A stretch of DNA of 48,274 nt from NCBI RefSeq assembly GCF_019049755.1, contig NZ_JAFMOS010000641.1, positions 1-48,274 on the forward strand. The letters are read 5' to 3'. Origin of the DNA: Rahnella perminowiae. Its GTDB lineage: Bacteria > Pseudomonadota > Gammaproteobacteria > Enterobacterales > Enterobacteriaceae. Both the position numbers and the translations under genes were made by a program. Shown here piece by piece: positions 1 through 9,639 of this stretch. The notes below the pieces were generated by a model. That model saw nothing but the letters and a program-made list of their open reading frames with translations. It was not told the DNA's origin and ran no database searches. How positions within the stretch are numbered: the stretch's first letter is position 1; each line of letters opens with the position of its first letter.

Positions 1-17
1 CCCTCAGTCAGCCATAA

Positions 18-57
18 AAAAACGCCCCCGGTTGTGATACAGCCGGGGGCATTTTTT
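18..57 (-). terminator. Intrinsic terminator downstream of ypfH
   Basis: An 8-bp stem (GCCCCCGG at 24-31 with CCGGGGGC at 43-50) has an 11-nt loop. On the minus strand it is followed by a run of seven T. It lies directly after the ypfH stop codon. The plus strand also has a T-rich stretch after the stem, so it may work in both directions. Confidence 0.85.
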
Positions 58-74
58 ATTAAAGTCGCGAAAAA

Positions 75-725
75 TTAATGCTGATGTGATTTCGGCTCGT
101 AGTTTTTCAAATGCGCGATGGCGGTATTGATCATATGCGAATCCAGCCCGTGGCCCATGCCCGGCTGAAGATTGAGCGTACATTCACAACCTAATGATTT
201 CAGACGTTCTGCCGCACTTTTCGACTGGAACGGATTAATCACCGGATCCTGCTCCCCATGAATGAAATGCACGACCGTACCGGCGGCAATCGGTTTTTCC
301 GGAAGCGTTGAGAAACGTCCGCTGAACGCGATAATACGCGACGCCAGATGCTCTTCTACTTTCGTTGATTCCAGCGCCATGATGGTGCCCTGCGAGAAAC
401 CGACTAATGTGGTGTGTTCCGGCGGGACACCGGTTTTTTGCTGCCAGTCACGCACAATCTGCACAAAAACTGGCATTGCGGCATCGACACGCGGCTGACG
501 GTTTTGCTCAGTCACACCCTGAACTGAGAACCACTGGAAGCCCCGGCCAAAATCACAGATATCCGGACTGCCGACGCTGATCACCTGCGCCTGCGGAAAT
601 GAAACAGCGAAAAATTTACCGATTTCCCCCATTGAAATCGGATTATCGCCTACGCCATGAAACAATAAAATCAGCTGATTAGCCCTTTCCTCCGGCTGCC
701 GGACGATGATCTGTTCTGAGCTCAT
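75..725 (-). CDS. ypfH: Serine esterase/carboxylesterase YpfH
   Basis: The 216-residue alpha/beta hydrolase matches the YpfH esterase family. The nucleophile elbow GFSQG is at 109-113 with Ser111. The probable acid is Asp160 in GEQDPV, and the base is His192 in GMGHGLD. An HGVGDN oxyanion-loop motif sits near residue 23. No signal peptide is visible, so it is probably a cytoplasmic hydrolase of short acyl esters; the natural substrate is unknown. It is the last gene of a minus-strand group with tmcA and ends at a strong terminator. The 108-bp gap to tmcA leaves room for its own promoter. Confidence 0.9.
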   Translation of the reverse strand: MSSEQIIVRQPEERANQLILLFHGVGDNPISMGEIGKFFAVSFPQAQVISVGSPDICDFGRGFQWFSVQGVTEQNRQPRVDAAMPVFVQIVRDWQQKTGVPPEHTTLVGFSQGTIMALESTKVEEHLASRIIAFSGRFSTLPEKPIAAGTVVHFIHGEQDPVINPFQSKSAAERLKSLGCECTLNLQPGMGHGLDSHMINTAIAHLKNYEPKSHQH

Positions 726-833
726 TGCTCTCTCCCGTTGTCGAATAATGGGTTCACTATACGCCGCCTGCCGGTCAGTGAAATCGGGTTTTATTGAACG
801 AGTCTTTCCATTTATTGCAATGAAAGCGGGGGC

Positions 834-2819
834 TTATCCGCCCATACCCGCCTCTTTCAGTATCTGCTGCGTTTCCTCACGCCAGCGCGAAACCAGCGCT
901 TTGCGCCCGGAAAGCCGCAAGTGTTGTACGATGTCCGCCACGCTTTTCCCTTGCTGCAAATACGCACGCAACGCCGTCAGCGGCAAATCACTGTGCAGCA
1001 AAACACGGCTGAGCGCAGGTAAACTGCTTTCCAGCGGACGATGGGCGAAGGCAAATCCGCTCAGCTCGCGCCAGTCGGCGTCATCGGGTTGTGTATCTGC
1101 AGCGATATTGAGCGGCAGAGTTAAATCCACCTGAGGTGCCAGCCAGCGCCAGTCCCGCTGAAGCTGATGCACGGCGTTGTCCGCCAGTGCCTGCCCCGCC
1201 GCGCTCAGCGGTAATATCGCCATCGCAGCATAACACCCGCTGCTGGCTTCTTTGTGCATACTCACGCGTACCAGCCGGAATCCGGTCTGCTGCCACAGAG
1301 CAGCCAGCTCCGTGGTATAACCAAAACTGACCGACAGAAAATCCAGCCCCGCCTGCTGAGCCTGCCGTTTCTGCGCCAACAATAAATGACGGGCAATCCC
1401 CTGACGACGGAATAACGGGTGCACGGCAATCCGGCTGATGCGCCGTGAACGCATGACGGCAGCCTCCGGGAACCCTGCGTGCGCGGCAAGCGACTGCGCC
1501 ACCAGATTCCCGCGCGGACGCCGTCTTCCGGCCCAGACTTCCTGCGCCAGCGCTGCGCTAAGGCCGCCCTCATCCACCAGCCATAACGCGCCGGTCAGCG
1601 TATTGTTGTGCCGTGAGGCGCTGAACGTCATGCCCGGCGCATCCAGCAGACGCCGCAGATCCAGCGGCGACGTGCGGTAATGTGCGCTGGTCAGCAGGCC
1701 GTAGAAATCCTCTAACAGCACCGGTTCATTCAGCCAGTCGTCAGCATGAATCGGAAAAATTTCTGATGTACCGCGCGCCTCACCGGCCACCGGCAGATGC
1801 TCCTCAAACAGCAATAACTGGCTAATGAACGGCTCAAGCGTGTCGGATGATGACCAGCGGATGGGTGCGTTCAGACGCAGGTCATGCCACTGCGGCAAAG
1901 ACGCACAGAATTTGAGTAAGAATCCGCGTCCGGTGCCTTCATATCCCTGAACCGTGGTGGTGAGCAACACGCGCGGAAAAGCCGCGATAATTTCCGACAG
2001 CATCGGGGCCGGAATGGCGGCAGCTTCATCGATGATCAGCCAGTCAACGCCGGTTACCGCGCCTTCGCGACATAAGGCAAGCAATGCATCAGGTGCGATA
2101 AAGCGGGCAGAGTCTGTTTGCTGATTAAGGATCTGGCTGGCAGAGGCTTTAGCCGGTGCGGTTACCCGGCAGGTACCCGGCCAGTGTTTGACCAGCATTC
2201 CCGCCAGTGTCGATTTCCCCCGCCCGCGCGGCGCGGTCAGCACCCACACGCCGGACTGAGCCTGCATCAGTTGTTTTAAAATCTGGGACTGCTCAGAGGT
2301 CGGCTGGCCGTCGGGTGACAGCCAGTCGGGTGCGGCAGGCAGAGGAGCAATAGTTAAAGGCTGACCCTGCCGGCAAATCGTAATGCCAGAGTCTTGCTCA
2401 AGGAAAGACCGGAAACGACGTATAAAACGCGGAGTGGGGATTGGCCGGGGTTGCTCGCTCCAGCGCAGGCTGTCCGCGTCCGGCGTGTCAGGCCAGGAAT
2501 GCCATTCCGGTATCAGCAGAATCAGCCAGCTTCCGGCTTTTAATGTGCCTGAAAACGCCGCCAGTGCCTCGACATTCAGACCATAACGCGCATCAAACAC
2601 ACCGTGAAAAATATCCTGCCCGAGCAACGTATGTGCCGCTGAAGGCGGACAGGAAGTGACGCCGTCAGGCGGTGAATCGCTCAGCCAGAGCCAGTCACCC
2701 ACACTTTGTGCAGAAAACAGAATCGCCTGTTGCTCACACCACTGCGTTGCGCCACTGAACACCAGCAAACGCCGGACGCCCAGCCGCTGCATCTGTTGCT
2801 GTAGCAAAGTGGCAGACAT
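834..2819 (-). CDS. tmcA: tRNA(Met) cytidine acetyltransferase TmcA
   Basis: TmcA makes N4-acetylcytidine at the wobble position 34 of elongator tRNA-Met, using acetyl-CoA and ATP or GTP. The 661-residue protein shows the family order. An N-terminal domain precedes an RNA-helicase-like ATPase with Walker A APRGRGKST (196-204) and Walker B-like LIIDEAAA (about 261-268). A GNAT acetyltransferase core follows, with RRQGIA near 471-476 for acetyl-CoA binding, and then a C-terminal tRNA-binding tail. Its start lies one base after the stop of the upstream yeaL-like gene, with GGGAA as ribosome-binding site, so the two are probably translated together. Confidence 0.95.
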   Translation of the reverse strand: MSATLLQQQMQRLGVRRLLVFSGATQWCEQQAILFSAQSVGDWLWLSDSPPDGVTSCPPSAAHTLLGQDIFHGVFDARYGLNVEALAAFSGTLKAGSWLILLIPEWHSWPDTPDADSLRWSEQPRPIPTPRFIRRFRSFLEQDSGITICRQGQPLTIAPLPAAPDWLSPDGQPTSEQSQILKQLMQAQSGVWVLTAPRGRGKSTLAGMLVKHWPGTCRVTAPAKASASQILNQQTDSARFIAPDALLALCREGAVTGVDWLIIDEAAAIPAPMLSEIIAAFPRVLLTTTVQGYEGTGRGFLLKFCASLPQWHDLRLNAPIRWSSSDTLEPFISQLLLFEEHLPVAGEARGTSEIFPIHADDWLNEPVLLEDFYGLLTSAHYRTSPLDLRRLLDAPGMTFSASRHNNTLTGALWLVDEGGLSAALAQEVWAGRRRPRGNLVAQSLAAHAGFPEAAVMRSRRISRIAVHPLFRRQGIARHLLLAQKRQAQQAGLDFLSVSFGYTTELAALWQQTGFRLVRVSMHKEASSGCYAAMAILPLSAAGQALADNAVHQLQRDWRWLAPQVDLTLPLNIAADTQPDDADWRELSGFAFAHRPLESSLPALSRVLLHSDLPLTALRAYLQQGKSVADIVQHLRLSGRKALVSRWREETQQILKEAGMGG

Positions 2820-2820
2820 C

Positions 2821-3273
2821 TCAGGTTTTCCCGATAATCATCGATAACAGACCGGCAGCAATCAGCGGCCCGACCGGCACGCCTTTAAATAACGCCACCC
2901 CCAGCACGGTGCCCACTAACAGGCCAGCCACCAGATGCGGCTGCGTGCCCATCAGCGTCAGGCCACGCCCGCCCAGCCACGACACCAGCACACCAACCAG
3001 AATGGCAACGATGGATTTCCAGTGGAGGAAAGAATGTACAACGGTACTGGCGCTGATTTTTCCGCTGGCAATCGGTGCCATTACCCCAATGGTGAGAATA
3101 ATAATACCGAGAGTCAGACCGTATTTTTCTATCCACGGAAAAAAGCTGTTCAGCGGCGTGATGCGCACCGTGAGGAGGAAAAACATGGCGATGGTGACGG
3201 CGCTGTTATGGCTGATAATGCCCAGACCGGCGAAGACAAGTAAGATCAATAGCGTTGGATCGAGAAAAGCCAT
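2821..3273 (-). CDS. yeaL: UPF0756 membrane protein, YeaL family
   Basis: This 150-residue hydrophobic protein matches the UPF0756/YeaL family along its whole length, including [19 protein letters not shown] and the [17 protein letters not shown] block. About four membrane segments can be drawn (near 6-35, 50-72, 85-102 and 112-145). The function of the family is not established. The start at 3273 has GGGA five bases upstream. In E. coli yeaL lies far from tmcA, so this linkage to tmcA (one-base gap) is a difference in gene order. Whether the two proteins cooperate is unknown. Confidence 0.85.
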   Translation of the reverse strand: MAFLDPTLLILLVFAGLGIISHNSAVTIAMFFLLTVRITPLNSFFPWIEKYGLTLGIIILTIGVMAPIASGKISASTVVHSFLHWKSIVAILVGVLVSWLGGRGLTLMGTQPHLVAGLLVGTVLGVALFKGVPVGPLIAAGLLSMIIGKT

Positions 3274-3386
3274 GGCGTTCCCAGCGGGTCAACATGAAAA
3301 TGAAAGAGAGATCCGCAGACCTCTCCGGATCAGTCACTGATTATTAAACAGTTTTTAGCAGCAAACCAGCGCTTCCTGCCACATAA

Positions 3387-4262
3387 TCAGCGGCTGGCAA
3401 AGGTATTACACTGGTCAGGATTACCGGTATCAAACCCGCGTTTGAACCAGGTATAACGCTGCCGGGAAGTCCCGTGGGTAAAGCTGTCCGGCACCACGCG
3501 CCCCTGACTTTGCTGTTGCAGCCGGTCATCGCCGATGGCCTGTGCGGCATCCAGCGCTTCTTGCAGGTCACCCTCTTCGAGAACGTTTTGCTGCTGCATC
3601 GCATGTCCCCAGACACCGGCATAACAGTCAGCCTGTAATTCCATTTTTACCGATAGCTGGTTTACCACAGCCTGCGATGCGCCCTGTTGCAACTGGCGAA
3701 CCTTGCGTTCAGTGCCCAGCAGATTCTGCACGTGATGGCCGACTTCATGCGCCACAACGTAGCCCTGTGCAAAATCCCCCCCCGCCCCGAGCTTGTCCTG
3801 TAATTCCTGATAAAAAGACAGGTCGATATAGACCGTGCTGTCCGCCGGGCAATAGAACGGGCCCATTACCGACTGGCCGGTACCACACCCGGTGCGGGTC
3901 GCGCCGCGATACATCACCAGTTTGGGCTCACGATAAATCATGCCCTGCTTCTGGAAAATGTCTTTCCAGGTGTCTTCTGTCGAGGCAAGGATCACCGAGG
4001 TGAATTTTGCCTGCTCGTCATCTTTCGGGCTGATGGATTGTGATTGTGTTTGTTGCTGCATGCCGCCGGACTGACCGCCATCAATCAGCGGCGTCAGGTC
4101 GATACCGTAATACCCGGCGACCAGCACCACGATGATGATCACGATACCGCTTTTGCCACGGATCGGCAGGCGCATTCCTCCGCCACCTAAACCGCCGCTG
4201 TTAGCTCCCTGTCCGCGTCTGTCTTCTACATTGTCGCTTTCGCGACGCCCTTGCCAACGCAT
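3387..4262 (-). CDS. ypfJ: Neutral zinc metallopeptidase-like membrane protein YpfJ
   Basis: The YpfJ family (PF04228, putative neutral zinc metallopeptidase) is recognised by the opening [17 protein letters not shown] and the zinc motif HEVGH near residue 172. [10 protein letters not shown] about 35 residues later probably gives the third metal ligand. One membrane segment near 40-55 follows a glycine-rich N-terminus, so most of the protein is probably periplasmic. The ATG at 4262 is chosen because it follows a near-perfect GGAGGTGAT site; an in-frame GTG six bases upstream would overlap that site. The protein is then 291 residues. Its substrate is unknown. Confidence 0.88.
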   Translation of the reverse strand: MRWQGRRESDNVEDRRGQGANSGGLGGGGMRLPIRGKSGIVIIIVVLVAGYYGIDLTPLIDGGQSGGMQQQTQSQSISPKDDEQAKFTSVILASTEDTWKDIFQKQGMIYREPKLVMYRGATRTGCGTGQSVMGPFYCPADSTVYIDLSFYQELQDKLGAGGDFAQGYVVAHEVGHHVQNLLGTERKVRQLQQGASQAVVNQLSVKMELQADCYAGVWGHAMQQQNVLEEGDLQEALDAAQAIGDDRLQQQSQGRVVPDSFTHGTSRQRYTWFKRGFDTGNPDQCNTFASR

Positions 4263-4380
4263 AATCACCTCCAGACTGTTTTTGTAAGACTAGCCAGCAC
4301 ACGCGGTTAATACCATCCGCGAAGGGACGTAATTTTAGGGAAGTCAGAATTAAATGAAAGAAAGCAGGGCAGGAAGACAA

Positions 4381-4427
4381 AAATAAAACGCAAATAAAAG
4401 AACGGGAAGCGGTATCCGCCCCCCGTT
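4381..4427 (-). terminator. Intrinsic terminator downstream of purC
   Basis: A 12-bp stem, including two G-T pairs on the minus strand, joins 4401-4412 and 4416-4427 around a 3-nt loop. On the minus strand it is followed by CTTTTATTT and a further T-rich stretch. It lies 60 bp after the purC stop codon and ends the dapA-bamC-purC group. Confidence 0.7.
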
Positions 4428-4487
4428 GAGCGCCAGCGCAGACTGCGTAAACGATTGCGCAGCCTGGCTAAAAAAATAATGCGCAGC

Positions 4488-5201
4488 TTAGTCCAGTTTC
4501 ACACCGATACGGTGAGCGACTTCTTCGTAAGCTTCGATCAGGCCACCCAGACTCTGGCGGTAACGGTCTTTGTCCATTTTGTTCAGGGTTTCTTTATCCC
4601 ACAGGCGGCTGCCATCAGGAGAAAACTCATCACCGAGCACCACTTCACCGTTGAACAGACCGAATTCCAGTTTGAAGTCGACCAGGATCAGACCGGCGTC
4701 ATCAAACAGTTTGCTCAGGACGTCGTTGGCTTTGTAGCTCAGCTCTTTCATGCGTGCGAGGTTTTCTTCATTCACCCAGCCAAACGTCTTGCAATACGAT
4801 TCGTTGACCATCGGGTCATGCATGGCGTCATTTTTGAGGAACAAATCGAACAACGGCGGATTCAGTTCCAGACCTTCTTCAATGCCCAGACGTTTTACCA
4901 GCGAACCTGCAGCACGGTTACGGATAACGCATTCAACCGGGACCATATCCAGTTTTTTCACCAGCACTTCGGTGTCAGACAGCAGGCGTTCCATTTGGGT
5001 TGGAATACCGGCTTCTTCCAGCTTAGCCATGATGAAATGGTTAAATTTATTGTTAACCATACCTTTACGGTCGAACTGCTCAATACGCTGACCATCCAGT
5101 GCTGACGTATCGTTACGGAACTCCAGTACCAGAAGGTCCGGGTTTTCGGTGGTGTAGACGGTTTTCGCCTTGCCGCGATACAACTCAGCTAACTTTTGCA
5201 T
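4488..5201 (-). CDS. purC: Phosphoribosylaminoimidazole-succinocarboxamide synthase PurC
   Basis: PurC (SAICAR synthetase) joins CAIR and aspartate, using ATP, in purine synthesis. The 237 residues equal the E. coli length. Family signatures are the N-terminal [10 protein letters not shown] (ATP loop), [15 protein letters not shown] and LVDFKLEFG. The start at 5201 has GGAG nine bases upstream. It is the third gene of a dapA-bamC-purC arrangement shared with E. coli, but a terminator-like hairpin lies between bamC and purC. Purine control is therefore likely to act from a promoter near or inside the end of bamC; I could not find a convincing PurR box there. Confidence 0.97.
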   Translation of the reverse strand: MQKLAELYRGKAKTVYTTENPDLLVLEFRNDTSALDGQRIEQFDRKGMVNNKFNHFIMAKLEEAGIPTQMERLLSDTEVLVKKLDMVPVECVIRNRAAGSLVKRLGIEEGLELNPPLFDLFLKNDAMHDPMVNESYCKTFGWVNEENLARMKELSYKANDVLSKLFDDAGLILVDFKLEFGLFNGEVVLGDEFSPDGSRLWDKETLNKMDKDRYRQSLGGLIEAYEEVAHRIGVKLD

Positions 5202-5232
5202 CTTTACTTACTCCAGTGGAAAAAACAGATGT

Positions 5233-5253
5233 AAAAAGGGGCCGGAGCCCCTT
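5233..5253 (-). terminator. Terminator-like hairpin between bamC and purC
   Basis: On the minus strand AAGGGGC pairs with GCCCCTT around a 4-nt loop and is followed by five T. It starts four bases after the bamC stop codon and ends about 31 bases before the purC start. The short T-run suggests partial termination or attenuation. Confidence 0.6.
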
Positions 5254-5257
5254 GGTA

Positions 5258-6337
5258 TTATTTTGCGCTGCTCTGGCTAAACGCGGCCTGCATGACCGCC
5301 ACCATCGCATCGTTCTGCGACTGGCTGAGAGCATGTCCTTTCGGATCAAGGAACTGCAAGCTGCTGCGGTTGTCGAGATCGCCAACCTGAAGTTTGTAAT
5401 CACCGGAAGTCAGGCCCGGATCTTTCGCACCCAGTGTCTGCCATGCATCGTCATTCAGCGGTTTGTAGGTCACAGACAATGTGCCTTGCGGACGGCTGCT
5501 GTCGGTCACTTTCATGCCAGCTTTTGCCAGGGCATTTGGCAGGCGATCCCACACAACACCGTAGTTCTCACGGACAATCAGCACCGGCAGGCCGGTATCA
5601 TCTGCGCCGCTCTGAACGTCAATCTCACCAACACGACGGTTGTCGAGACGCGCCTGCGTATCCTGCTGCACTTTATCCAGACTCGCCGTGATGGAGTTCA
5701 TCATCTGGCTGTTGTAACGCTGGATTTCAGCGGAAGACGTCACAGCTTTATCCTGTTGTTTCAGCTCAAGCGTTTTCACCGTCAGCGCTAACTGGTAGCT
5801 CTGCTGTTTCACGCTAACCTGATAACGTCCCTGATACTGGAAGTCTTCATCCGCACGATTCCAGTCAATGAAATCAGTGGTGAGCGTCTGGTTAGCGTCA
5901 TCACGGTTGGCAATTTTGAAGTTATTTTGCTCAACGGCTTTCACGACGTTATTCCACAGGTCACGGTTCTGCGCGGTGTTTTCCAACAATACGGTACTGC
6001 TGTCACCAGAGAACTGCGTCTGAGAACCATTCAGCAGCGCCAGTGGCTGGGAAGGAGGACGGATGTCGAGCTGTTTGCCCACCGCGCCCTGCATTGAGCC
6101 TGCCTGAACCTCGTATGTTCCGTTCTGCACAGGCAGAATCATCCCGACCGGCGCTTTCAGCTCATGCAAACCTGACGCATCCAGGTAGGCTTCATCGCCA
6201 CTCACCTGGCGTTTGTAACGTTGATCACTTGAACAGGCAGCCAGCAGCATGATCAGGGAAACCCCGACCACTTTCGCCACGGCCGTTTTCTGCAATCGGG
6301 TCATCTGGAAACTGTTCTTGTCAAATAAAGAGGCCAT
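5258..6337 (-). CDS. bamC: Outer membrane protein assembly factor BamC (lipoprotein)
   Basis: BamC is a lipoprotein of the BAM complex that inserts beta-barrel proteins into the outer membrane. The lipobox LAAC places the lipidated cysteine at residue 35 from the chosen start. The sequence [19 protein letters not shown] after it is the conserved unstructured segment that binds BamD, and two helix-grip domains follow. The ATG at 6337 has AGGAAG seven bases upstream. A later ATG at 6304 would give a more usual 23-residue signal peptide but has no visible ribosome-binding site. It lies 16 bp downstream of dapA, as in E. coli. Confidence 0.93.
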   Translation of the reverse strand: MASLFDKNSFQMTRLQKTAVAKVVGVSLIMLLAACSSDQRYKRQVSGDEAYLDASGLHELKAPVGMILPVQNGTYEVQAGSMQGAVGKQLDIRPPSQPLALLNGSQTQFSGDSSTVLLENTAQNRDLWNNVVKAVEQNNFKIANRDDANQTLTTDFIDWNRADEDFQYQGRYQVSVKQQSYQLALTVKTLELKQQDKAVTSSAEIQRYNSQMMNSITASLDKVQQDTQARLDNRRVGEIDVQSGADDTGLPVLIVRENYGVVWDRLPNALAKAGMKVTDSSRPQGTLSVTYKPLNDDAWQTLGAKDPGLTSGDYKLQVGDLDNRSSLQFLDPKGHALSQSQNDAMVAVMQAAFSQSSAK

Positions 6338-6353
6338 CAAATCTTCCTAAGAG

Positions 6354-7235
6354 TTACAGCAAACCGGCGCTTTTTAATGCTTCTTCCACGACCGGACGGG
6401 CAGCATCTGTTAACGGCGTCATAGGCAGACGCATCGTATCGGTTGCCATCAAACCCAGTGCCTTACAGGCCCATTTCACCGGGATTGGGTTTGCTTCTAC
6501 AAACAAATTCTGATGCAAAGGCATCAGGCGCTGATTCAGGCGACGCGCTTCGGCAAAGTTGCCTAAGGCGGCCAGCTCACAAAGTTGTGCCATCTCACGG
6601 GCAGCTACGTTAGCCGTGACGGAAATAACACCCTTACCACCGAGTTGCATAAAGTCCAGACCGCTGGCGTCATCGCCGCTCAGCAGAATGAAATCTTCAT
6701 CATCAACCAGCACTTGGATCTGACTAACGCGACTTAAGTTCCCTGTTGCTTCTTTAACAGCAACAATATTCTTCAATTTTGCTAAACGCGCGATGGTCTG
6801 CGGCAACATATCGCAGCCGGTACGTGAAGGCACGTTGTAGAGAATTTGCGGCAGAGAGGTATTTTCAGCGATGGCCTTGAAGTGCTGATACAGACCTTCC
6901 TGCGTCGGACGGTTGTAATAAGGGGTGACAGTCAGACAACCAACAACGCCACTTTTTTCAAAACGTTGCGTAAGAGAAATCGCTTCAGCGGTCGCGTTTG
7001 CGCCGGTACCTGCGATAACAGGGATGCGTCCATCAGCCAGTTCCAGCGTCTGTAAGACCACGTCACCGTGCTCTTCATGGCTCAACGTGGCCGACTCGCC
7101 GGTCGTGCCAACGGAAACGATCGCCGCAGTACCACTGGACACATGATAATCAATCAGTTTTTTCAGACTCGCGCGATCGACAGCACCTTTGGTGTCCATC
7201 GGCGTAACCAGTGCAACAATACTTCCCGTAAACAT
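6354..7235 (-). CDS. dapA: 4-hydroxy-tetrahydrodipicolinate synthase DapA
   Basis: DapA condenses pyruvate with aspartate semialdehyde, the first committed step of lysine and diaminopimelate synthesis. The 293-residue TIM barrel keeps the catalytic set at the E. coli positions: Lys161 (Schiff base) in AVKEATG, Tyr133, Thr44, Thr45 and Arg138. The ATG at 7235 follows GGAGGGGAAGG; the open frame runs nine codons further upstream but without support. It is the first gene of the dapA-bamC-purC group and is divergent from gcvR across 145 bp. Confidence 0.97.
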   Translation of the reverse strand: MFTGSIVALVTPMDTKGAVDRASLKKLIDYHVSSGTAAIVSVGTTGESATLSHEEHGDVVLQTLELADGRIPVIAGTGANATAEAISLTQRFEKSGVVGCLTVTPYYNRPTQEGLYQHFKAIAENTSLPQILYNVPSRTGCDMLPQTIARLAKLKNIVAVKEATGNLSRVSQIQVLVDDEDFILLSGDDASGLDFMQLGGKGVISVTANVAAREMAQLCELAALGNFAEARRLNQRLMPLHQNLFVEANPIPVKWACKALGLMATDTMRLPMTPLTDAARPVVEEALKSAGLL

Positions 7236-7304
7236 TGACCTTCCCCTCCACAAACAGGTCACTCATGGTACTTTTGACACCCCTGCAAAAGCAAGCAATC
7301 AACG

Positions 7305-7335
7305 AGCGGTAACCGCTTGTCCGGCGGTTTTTTTT
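7305..7335 (+). promoter_or_regulatory. Terminator-like hairpin with a competing hairpin upstream of gcvR
   Basis: AACCGC (7311-7316) can pair with GCGGTT (7324-7329), and eight T run through 7328-7335. A competing hairpin can form between AGCGG (7305-7309) and CCGCT (7313-7317). The structure ends 45 bases before the gcvR start. I could not find a clear promoter upstream of it, so its role is an inference. Confidence 0.4.
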
Positions 7336-7380
7336 ATGTTTACCTTGGGAATACTCCCAAGCACGACAGGAAGACCTATT

Positions 7381-7947
7381 TTGCCGCAGCCACAACAACA
7401 TTATCTCGTGATCACCGCGTTAGGTGCTGATCGCCCGGGCATCGTCAACACCATAACCCGCCAGGTCAGCAGCTGCGGCTGTAATATTGAAGACAGCCGT
7501 CTTGCGATGCTCGGTGATGAGTTTACGTTTATCATGTTGCTTTCCGGTAGCTGGAATGCGATTACGCTGATTGAATCCACCCTGCCGCAAAAAGGCGCAG
7601 AGCTGGAATTATTAATCGTGATGAAGCGAACCAGCGCACATGAACGTCCGCCCATGCCTGCTACGGTTTGGGTGAAAGTGGAAGTGAAAGACTCAGCGCA
7701 TCTGATCGAGCGTTTTACCGATTTGTTCGATACGCATCAGATGAATATCGCCGAACTTGCCTCCAAAACCCGCCCGGCAGATGCCAACACACCGGCGCAG
7801 TTATCGATTCAAATTACGGCGCACAGCGCAGCCAACACTGATGCGGCAATTATTGAGCAGGCGTTTCATCAGCTATGTACAGAACTGAAAGCGCAAGGCA
7901 GTATTAATGTCGTTAGTTATTCTGAGAATGAAGATAAACTGCAGTAA
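7381..7947 (+). CDS. gcvR: Glycine cleavage system transcriptional repressor GcvR
   Basis: GcvR is a two-ACT-domain protein that binds GcvA and blocks activation of the gcvTHP operon when glycine is low. The 188 residues match E. coli GcvR from HYLVITALGADRPGIVN onward. The first ACT domain is near 8-80 and the second near 95-175. I choose a TTG start at 7381 because AGGAAG stands seven bases upstream and the length fits the family. An in-frame ATG at 7336 has no ribosome-binding site and lies next to the T-run of a hairpin. Confidence 0.92.
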   Translation: MPQPQQHYLVITALGADRPGIVNTITRQVSSCGCNIEDSRLAMLGDEFTFIMLLSGSWNAITLIESTLPQKGAELELLIVMKRTSAHERPPMPATVWVKVEVKDSAHLIERFTDLFDTHQMNIAELASKTRPADANTPAQLSIQITAHSAANTDAAIIEQAFHQLCTELKAQGSINVVSYSENEDKLQ

Positions 7948-7972
7948 TCGCTAAGAGATATGGAGAAAGACA

Positions 7973-8440
7973 ATGAGCCCACTGAAAGCCGGTGACCCTG
8001 CGCCGCAATTTAGTTTGCCCGACCAAGACGGTGAACAAATTAATCTGGCCGACTTCCAGGGACAGAAAGTCCTGGTCTATTTCTATCCTAAAGCCATGAC
8101 CCCGGGTTGTACCGTACAAGCCTGCGGACTGCGCGATAACATGGATCAGTTAAAAAGTGCCGGCGTTGAAGTGCTGGGGATCAGCACCGATAAGCCGGAA
8201 AAGCTGTCGCGTTTTGCTGAGAAAGAACTGCTGAACTTCACTTTGCTGTCCGATGAAGATCATCAGGTCTGTGAACAGTTTGGCGTCTGGGGTGAAAAAT
8301 CCTTTATGGGTAAAACCTACGATGGCATTCATCGCATCAGCTTCCTGCTCGATGGCAATGGCAAAGTCGAGAAAGTGTTCGACGATTTCAAAACCACTAA
8401 TCACCATGACATCGTGATGGCCTACCTGAACGGTAAATAA
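7973..8440 (+). CDS. bcp: Thioredoxin-dependent thiol peroxidase Bcp
   Basis: Bcp is a peroxiredoxin (PrxQ group) that reduces hydrogen peroxide and organic peroxides with thioredoxin. In 155 residues the peroxidatic Cys46 sits in TPGCTVQACGLRD, with the resolving Cys51 five residues later, as in E. coli. The start follows GGAGAAAGACA. It lies 25 bp after gcvR, the same order as in E. coli, and ends at a bidirectional terminator. Confidence 0.96.
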   Translation: MSPLKAGDPAPQFSLPDQDGEQINLADFQGQKVLVYFYPKAMTPGCTVQACGLRDNMDQLKSAGVEVLGISTDKPEKLSRFAEKELLNFTLLSDEDHQVCEQFGVWGEKSFMGKTYDGIHRISFLLDGNGKVEKVFDDFKTTNHHDIVMAYLNGK

Positions 8441-8463
8441 CCGAAACGGTCAGAGTGTGGATA

Positions 8464-8491
8464 CAAAAAAAGCGCAGACGCGCTTTTTTTT
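8464..8491. terminator. Bidirectional terminator between bcp and perM
   Basis: AGCGC (8471-8475) pairs with GCGCT (8480-8484). It is flanked by A on the left and eight T on the right, so it can stop both bcp (plus strand) and perM (minus strand). Confidence 0.85.
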
Positions 8492-8515
8492 ATTGGATAC
8501 GCTCAGCATAATAAA

Positions 8516-9579
8516 TCACCGGGTTTCGTTCAGTGATTCATCCGGCCAGACGTGAACCACAGCTTTGACCAGCGTCGCCAGCGGTATTGCAAAGAATACC
8601 CCCCAGAATCCCCACAAACCGCCAAACACCACGACAGAAAGAATAATCACCAGCGGATGCAGATTAACAGCTTCTGAGAACAACAACGGCACAATCACAT
8701 TCCCGTCCAGACCCTGTACCACCAGATAGGCGACAAAAAGCGTCCAGAAATCCGCGCCCAGTCCCCACTGGAACATCGCGACAATGACCACCGGAATAGT
8801 CACCAGCATTGCGCCGATATACGGAATCAGAACCGATACACCGACCAGCACCGCCAGCAGCAGCGAATAATGCAGATCCATCACCAAAACACCAGATAAG
8901 TGGCCACACCGACGATAATCATCTCGAGCACTTTGCCGCGGATATAGTTGGTGACCTGCTGATTCATCTCCACCCAGACCTGTCCGGCCAGTCCACGATC
9001 GCGTGGCAGTATGCGACGCACGGCATTCAGCATCTGCTCTTTATCTTTAAGCAGGAAGAAGACCATCATCGGTACCAGAATCAGGTAAATCGCCAGCGTC
9101 AGTAAACCGACCAGCGAGGCCAGTGAATATTTCACCACTGATTCACCCAGACCGGATAATTTGCTGCGCATATTTTCTGCCATCATGTCGATGATGCCCG
9201 CATCCACCAGCGCAGGATAACGTTTCGGCAATGTCGCGGCGAAATCATAGAAGCGGTTCAGCATGCTCGGTAAATCAGTCATCAGGTTCACGCCCTGCTG
9301 CCAGGTCACCGGCGCAATGACAAACATACCGAGCAGTAAAATACCGGCGAAAATAATCAGCACCACGCTCACCGACAGTGTGCGGGAAAGCCCGACATGT
9401 TGCAGACGCACTGTCGGCCACTCCAGCAAATAGGCGAGCACCATCGCCACCAGAAGCGGCGCTAGGATGCCATTGAGGAAATAGAGAATGCAGAAACCTG
9501 CGACCAGAATAGCCAGCAGTGCGATAGCCTGCGGATCCGTAAAGCGACGGCGATACCACTGTAATAACATATCCAACAT
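8516..9579 (-). pseudogene. perM: perM, AI-2E family permease, split by a one-base frameshift
   Basis: PerM belongs to the AI-2E/UPF0118 family of polytopic inner-membrane proteins. The reading frame from 9579 matches E. coli PerM as far as GVATYLVF and then hits TGA at 8881-8883. The remainder continues in the next frame (8516-8887) as [16 protein letters not shown], exactly where the E. coli protein continues. One extra T in the minus-strand TTTT run (AAAA at 8886-8889) would restore a protein of about 354 residues, the family length. The downstream part has possible starts (TTG, GTG and ATG in a row) that overlap the stop, so two polypeptides could be made. The start at 9579 is chosen by homology; a TTG one codon upstream is better spaced from AGGAG. 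A sequencing error cannot be excluded. Confidence 0.85.
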
Positions 9580-9639
9580 CAAGAAAACGCTCCTGTAATT
9601 TCGGGTCCGGCATATGCGCGCTGTTCGTTCCCTGCGCGC

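Noticed and set aside
4455-5105. 216-codon frame opposite purC
   Set aside because: It is a reverse-frame shadow of purC without its own signals.
8881-8890. Programmed frameshifting in perM
   Set aside because: The site GTG TTT TGG has no canonical slippery heptamer for -1 slippage and no clear downstream stem, so mutation or sequencing error is more likely.
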